Shown here piece after piece: positions 63,960-64,000 of a stretch of 64,000 nucleotides of DNA. Every line of letters begins with the position of its first letter. Positions within the stretch are counted from its first letter, which is position 1. The DNA is from Sphingomonas sp. SUN019. GTDB taxonomy: Bacteria; Pseudomonadota; Alphaproteobacteria; Sphingomonadales; Sphingomonadaceae. The stretch spans positions 2,356,001-2,420,000 of the forward strand of contig NZ_CP096971.1 in NCBI RefSeq assembly GCF_024758705.1. The letters run 5' to 3'. The position numbers were made by a program, and so were the translations under genes. The notes beneath the pieces were generated by a model. It was not told the DNA's origin. It saw only the letters and a program-made list of their open reading frames with translations, and did not search any database.

Positions 63960-64000
63960 TCAGGCGAGTTGCCTGATCCACTTCTCGACCTTTTCCAGCC
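63960..64000 (-). CDS. C-terminal end of an upstream gene (partial)
   Basis: On the minus strand the frame reads LEKVEKWIRQLA and then TGA at 63962-63960. It is 28 bp upstream of the MoxR-like start on the same strand, so it is probably the previous gene of that operon. Only 12 residues are visible and no family can be named. Confidence 0.45.
   Translation of the reverse strand, partial: LEKVEKWIRQLA

Noticed and set aside
62824..63981. Upstream extension of the polyglutamine protein frame through the MoxR-like gene
   Set aside because: The MoxR-like ATPase in another frame has full family motifs there, and the ATG at 62823 gives a normal start just after its stop.

Overview
The window reads as a high-GC alphaproteobacterial chromosome, most likely Sphingomonas or a close relative. 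This is inferred from the gene content and style: a class I lysyl-tRNA synthetase, a CrtZ-type carotenoid hydroxylase, a riboflavin cluster with a RibB protein carrying a cysteine-less RibA-like domain, a perfect EcfG-type promoter, and several long palindromic intergenic repeats. No rRNA, tRNA, CRISPR array, transposase, capsid or terminase gene was seen.

Positions 1-31 kb are mostly housekeeping genes. From the left: a partial cytochrome P450 with a dyad operator, a methyltransferase, ribH, ribBX, ribE and ribD (ribD carries an in-frame palindromic insertion), a TonB-like protein, gltX, prs, a PilZ protein, crtZ, lysK, a 2'-5' RNA ligase, nhaA, a histone-deacetylase-like hydrolase, a GFA protein, an M19 dipeptidase, acylphosphatase, a cyclophilin, fadD, a GGDEF membrane protein, a pectate-lyase-like beta-helix protein, a strikingly AT-rich SGNH-like gene of probable foreign origin, clpA, a DUF1192 protein and a quinone oxidoreductase. 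Between the dipeptidase and acylphosphatase genes lies a candidate stress-induced small RNA: an EcfG promoter, three stem-loops and an intrinsic terminator within about 130 bp.

Positions about 27.6-58.9 kb form one long minus-strand gene string, most junctions overlapping or a few bases apart, encoding an extracellular contractile injection system (eCIS). In transcription order it contains a receiver-like protein, a DUF4255 terminator/cap-like protein, an unknown protein, sheath 1, tube 1, sheath 2, tube 2, a LysM protein, a 52-aa DUF5908-like protein, split VgrG (gpD-like, then gp5-like), a baseplate-associated protein with a C-terminal membrane segment, gp25, baseplate J, a gpI-like protein with a long N-terminal extension, a collagen-like fibre-type protein, two more fibre/adaptor-like proteins, an unknown or tape-measure-like protein, an AAA+ ATPase, a 1113-aa DUF4157 (eCIS core) protein, a small helical protein, a GT-GT-methyltransferase fusion and a second methyltransferase. 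The DUF4157 protein ends in a region that I align by eye to cholera-toxin-like ADP-ribosyltransferases (R, STS and E motifs), so it is the best cargo/toxin candidate. The overlapping downstream gene could be its chaperone or immunity protein. The terminal glycosyl- and methyltransferases may modify surface parts such as the collagen-like protein.

A LuxR-type regulator with an atypical receiver is divergent from the eCIS string across a 450-bp control region with an 18-bp dyad. Convergent to it, 60.0-64.0 kb holds a membrane protein with a 17-residue polyglutamine tract, a MoxR-like AAA+ ATPase and the 3' end of one more gene.
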